Below are positions 14,504 to 16,962 of a stretch of 16,962 nt of DNA, piece by piece (position 1 is the stretch's first letter; every line of letters begins with the position of its first letter). This DNA is from Kiritimatiellia bacterium (GTDB lineage: Bacteria; Verrucomicrobiota; Kiritimatiellia; SLAD01): positions 1 through 16,962 of the forward strand of contig SLLF01000251.1 in assembly GCA_007134175.1 (NCBI GenBank). Reading direction: 5' to 3'. The notes beneath the pieces were generated by a model. That model saw only the letters and a list, made by a program, of their open reading frames with translations. It searched no databases and was not told the origin of the DNA. The position numbers and the translations under genes were made by a program.

Positions 14504-16504
14504 TCAATCTCCTGTTTCGAGAAACCCTTCCAGCTTCCGAATACGCGTGGGATGCCTCATCTTGCGCAATGCCTTAGCCTCGATCTGGCGGATACGCTCA
14601 CGTGTGACCTGGAATTTCCGGCCGACTTCTTCCAGCGTGCGGGAGTAGCCATCCGCCAATCCAAAGCGGAGCGTCAACACCTCCTGTTCGCGTTCGGTCA
14701 AGGTCGTGAGCACATCCTTCAGGCGTTCTTTCAGCAGGCTGTACGCCGTCATGTCGGAGGGATTCTCCGCCGTCTTATCCTCGATGAAATCCCCGAAATG
14801 GGTGTCTTCGCTATCCCCGATCGGGCTTTGCAGCGAGATCGGTTGCTGGGCAATTTTCAGGATCGCCCGTACCCGTTCCACCGGCAACGTCATTTCATCG
14901 GCAACCTCCTCCGGTGTGGGCTCCCGGCCCAGTTCCTGGACCAGTTGTTTCTGCAGGCGCATCAGTTTGTTGATGGTTTCGATCATGTGCACGGGAATGC
15001 GAATCGTACGGGCCTGATCAGCAATGGAACGCGTGATGGCCTGACGAATCCACCAGGTGGCATAGGTGCTGAACTTGTAGCCGCGCTGGTATTCGAATTT
15101 TTCCACGGCCTTCATCAAGCCCATGTTGCCTTCTTGAATCAGGTCCAGGAACGAGAGGCCGCGGTTGGTGTATTTCTTGGCGATGCTGATCACAAGCCGG
15201 AGATTAGCCTCTACCATCTCCGATTTGGCACGCAGCCCTTTGCGCATCCAGAGGCGTAGTGTGCGGTAGTATTCCTCGTAGCGTTCTGCTGAAATCCGCT
15301 GTTCCAACTCTACCCGTCGCAACGCCTGCCTGGCCTCTTTCAACTCCCGCAGCGCCGCCTTGCTCTTGCCACCGGCCGCTTCCAACGCGCGAACGTGGTT
15401 GTAGCACTTGCGGAAATACCGATACTGCTCGTCGGCAACCGGCATCATATCCTCGACGGCCTTCTGCTTGAAACAGAGCTTCTCCAAGACCTGGGTCAAC
15501 TTTTTGCGGGATTGTTCCAACGCCTTGGCGGACTGGACCTGCTGCGCTTTCGTTTGCCGGGTTCGGATATAGATGGCAAAGCGTTTGCCGGTTTCGGTGA
15601 AGTATTTATTCACTTGCGCCTCGACGCGTGGGAGGGCTTTGAAATAGTGGTCCCGGTTCTCCACCATCTTGTCGTTGATCACCCGGTCGAATCGCTCCTG
15701 GCCAGACTTCAAGCGCTCCAGTAAATTCAGGTAAACCATGGTGGCGCAACCGAACTGGCTAAAGGCCGCCCGCGCCGCATCCTCCGCCTCCTCAATGCGC
15801 TTGGAGATCTCCACCTCCTGCTCGCGCGTCAAAAGCGGCACCTGCCCCATCTGTTTGAGATACATGCGCACCGGATCGTCCAACACGTCCATGCGCTGAG
15901 CCTGCTTGACCCGTTCTTCCTTCTCGGCCACCTCTTTGAATTTTTCGACCTCGGAAGACTCGATCACCTCGATATCCATGCCGCGGAAAAGGATGACGAT
16001 CCCATCGAACTCGTCCGGATTTACGACGCTTTCCGGCATGGCTTCATTGATATCGTCATAGGTCAGGTACCCTTGATCCGCCGCCAAGGCAATCAGGTCC
16101 TTGATCTTTTGGTTACGGTCTTCCCGGCTGACCGATATTTGAACCAAGTTCACTTCCGCCCGCGCCGCGGCCTCGGCGCCCTGATGGTCTGCCGCCTCCC
16201 CGGCTTGCGGTTCGTTCACACCGGTCGCAGCAGGTGGTGGCGGGGCTTTCGGACGGGATTTACCCTTGGTCGACCTGGGACGGGGTGATCCGCCGGACTG
16301 GGCATCCTTCTTCACAGCGGCTTTGGCTCCGGCCTTGACGGCCTTCTTTACGGGCGCCTTGACTTTGGCGGTTGACTTCTTGCCCGCTGCATCTTTACTG
16401 GATACGTTGGCACTTGGCTGGGCCATTTTTGCGGCCCCTTTTTCGGGGGCTTTTTTCTTCTGCTTGGATGTAATCGCTGTTTTTTTATTAACGGACGCTA
16501 CCAT
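14504..16504 (-). CDS. rpoD: Primary RNA polymerase sigma factor (sigma-70/RpoD) with a Lys/Ala/Pro-rich N-terminal tail
   Basis: The housekeeping sigma factor that brings RNA polymerase to most promoters. I chose the ATG at 16504 (666 residues), which has AGGAG five bases upstream, over an in-frame ATG at 16528. Residues 1-115 are a low-complexity tail with 22 lysines in the first 90 residues and a run of five prolines. Region 1.1 follows (about 130-185). Then come region 1.2 ([21 protein letters not shown]), a non-conserved insert, and region 2 (about 425-495, with [32 protein letters not shown] and [13 protein letters not shown]). Region 3 and region 4 complete it, with [15 protein letters not shown] and the recognition helix [20 protein letters not shown]. 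Region 1.1 and this completeness mark a group 1 sigma. It heads a seven-gene run. No dnaG, a common neighbour, is seen. Confidence 0.97.
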   Translation of the reverse strand: MVASVNKKTAITSKQKKKAPEKGAAKMAQPSANVSSKDAAGKKSTAKVKAPVKKAVKAGAKAAVKKDAQSGGSPRPRSTKGKSRPKAPPPPAATGVNEPQAGEAADHQGAEAAARAEVNLVQISVSREDRNQKIKDLIALAADQGYLTYDDINEAMPESVVNPDEFDGIVILFRGMDIEVIESSEVEKFKEVAEKEERVKQAQRMDVLDDPVRMYLKQMGQVPLLTREQEVEISKRIEEAEDAARAAFSQFGCATMVYLNLLERLKSGQERFDRVINDKMVENRDHYFKALPRVEAQVNKYFTETGKRFAIYIRTRQTKAQQVQSAKALEQSRKKLTQVLEKLCFKQKAVEDMMPVADEQYRYFRKCYNHVRALEAAGGKSKAALRELKEARQALRRVELEQRISAERYEEYYRTLRLWMRKGLRAKSEMVEANLRLVISIAKKYTNRGLSFLDLIQEGNMGLMKAVEKFEYQRGYKFSTYATWWIRQAITRSIADQARTIRIPVHMIETINKLMRLQKQLVQELGREPTPEEVADEMTLPVERVRAILKIAQQPISLQSPIGDSEDTHFGDFIEDKTAENPSDMTAYSLLKERLKDVLTTLTEREQEVLTLRFGLADGYSRTLEEVGRKFQVTRERIRQIEAKALRKMRHPTRIRKLEGFLETGD

Positions 16505-16535
16505 GAAAACTCCTGGGAAAAGACACACTCCCTCT

Positions 16536-16541
16536 ATTATA
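16536..16541 (-). promoter_or_regulatory. Probable -10 element (TATAAT) upstream of rpoD
   Basis: The minus strand reads a perfect TATAAT 31 bases before the rpoD ATG, in the 75-base gap after the phosphatase gene. A start about seven bases further on would give a 5' leader of roughly 25 bases carrying the AGGAG site. No good -35 hexamer is found at 16-18 bases spacing, and there is no extended -10 TG, so strength is uncertain. Confidence 0.5.
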
Positions 16542-16579
16542 CCGCACGTGACATCCTTATTTACTAACGGAATTCCGCT

Positions 16580-16962
16580 TCACGTCAAGCATTGCTGCAT
16601 CAACCCGTGCAAATCGGTGTTCTGACTAAAGGCTTTAACCGCAGCGCTACCCGGCCCGAACGCGGCTAGTTCAACATGGTCCGACGTATGGGCATCCCCT
16701 ACCCACCCGATATCGGTGTGATTGGCCAGTAACTGGCCCAGTACCGCCCGGTGGCTGGCCATGCGGCGATAGGCTGTTGGCCACTCATCGGCCAATTGCC
16801 GCTGCATGCTCCGGGCCTCCCCGTCGGTCAACGGTATACCAGACGCCTCTTGTATCTTTTGTTGAATGGTTGCCGGTGTATCCGCTGCATCCAATTGACG
16901 CAAGAGTTCAGTCTGCGAGCGGCGAAACCCGTTGAGGGCCGAAAAATTCTGCTCGCCGCCAT
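16580..16962 (-). CDS. Alkaline-phosphatase-like protein, C-terminal part (5' end outside window)
   Basis: About 126 residues from the C terminus are visible; the frame is open to the window edge, so the TTG at 16903 is not the real start. The segment IGWVGDAHTSDHVELAAFGP and the following GSAAVKAFSQNTDLHGLM match the end of alkaline phosphatases of the PhoA superfamily. There a His in an HT(S/A/G)xxVP element is a zinc ligand and the AxGPGA and NTDI elements close the domain. The His of DAHTSD fits this ligand. Family proteins are exported phosphomonoesterases, but the active-site Ser region is outside the window. It lies 75 bases before rpoD on the same strand, with a promoter-like -10 in between, and so is probably a separate unit. 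No convincing terminator follows its stop. Confidence 0.78.
   Translation of the reverse strand, partial: GGEQNFSALNGFRRSQTELLRQLDAADTPATIQQKIQEASGIPLTDGEARSMQRQLADEWPTAYRRMASHRAVLGQLLANHTDIGWVGDAHTSDHVELAAFGPGSAAVKAFSQNTDLHGLMQQCLT

Overview
The window reads as a chromosomal segment of a GC-rich, Gram-negative bacterium, most likely from the PVC superphylum and possibly a Kiritimatiellota-like lineage. This assignment is inference. It rests on a BspA-type leucine-rich-repeat protein with a GDAP-type C-terminal tail, a primary sigma factor with a long Lys/Ala/Pro-rich N-terminal tail, and CCAAGCCTTGG palindromes upstream of leuS. SurA-like and other Sec-exported proteins support a diderm envelope. 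No tRNA, rRNA, CRISPR array, transposase or phage gene was seen.

Left part (1-4425, + strand). The 3' end of valS is followed by hypA and hypB, the nickel-delivery pair for hydrogenase maturation, spaced as one transcription unit. No hydrogenase gene lies in the window. Next is a long BspA-type repeat protein. Its Sec signal peptide is encoded just upstream in a different frame, so the gene is either frameshifted or carries a base-call error. Its base composition rises steeply from AT-rich at the 5' end to very GC-rich at the 3' end.

Middle (4397-8829). An exported DUF4139-family protein on the minus strand converges on the repeat protein and overlaps it by 29 bases. Divergent from it is leuS (+). 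The roughly 317-base region between their starts holds four copies of a 15-base palindrome (TTCCAAGCCTTGGAA) at 31-32 base spacing, three DNA helical turns. The last copy sits directly upstream of the leuS ribosome binding site. This is the most unusual element in the window.

Right part (16962-8871, minus strand). The C-terminal end of an alkaline-phosphatase-like gene is followed by a probable promoter. After it comes a tightly packed seven-gene run: rpoD, an ATP-cone/uridine-kinase-like fusion, a SurA-like peptidyl-prolyl isomerase, pdxA, rsmA (ksgA), an MTH1-like Nudix hydrolase, and an alpha/beta hydrolase. Gaps are between a 4-base overlap and about 20 bases. The surA-pdxA-rsmA order is the one known from Escherichia coli, here placed behind the housekeeping sigma factor. 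The run links transcription, nucleotide metabolism and pool cleansing, envelope folding, vitamin B6 synthesis and ribosome maturation.
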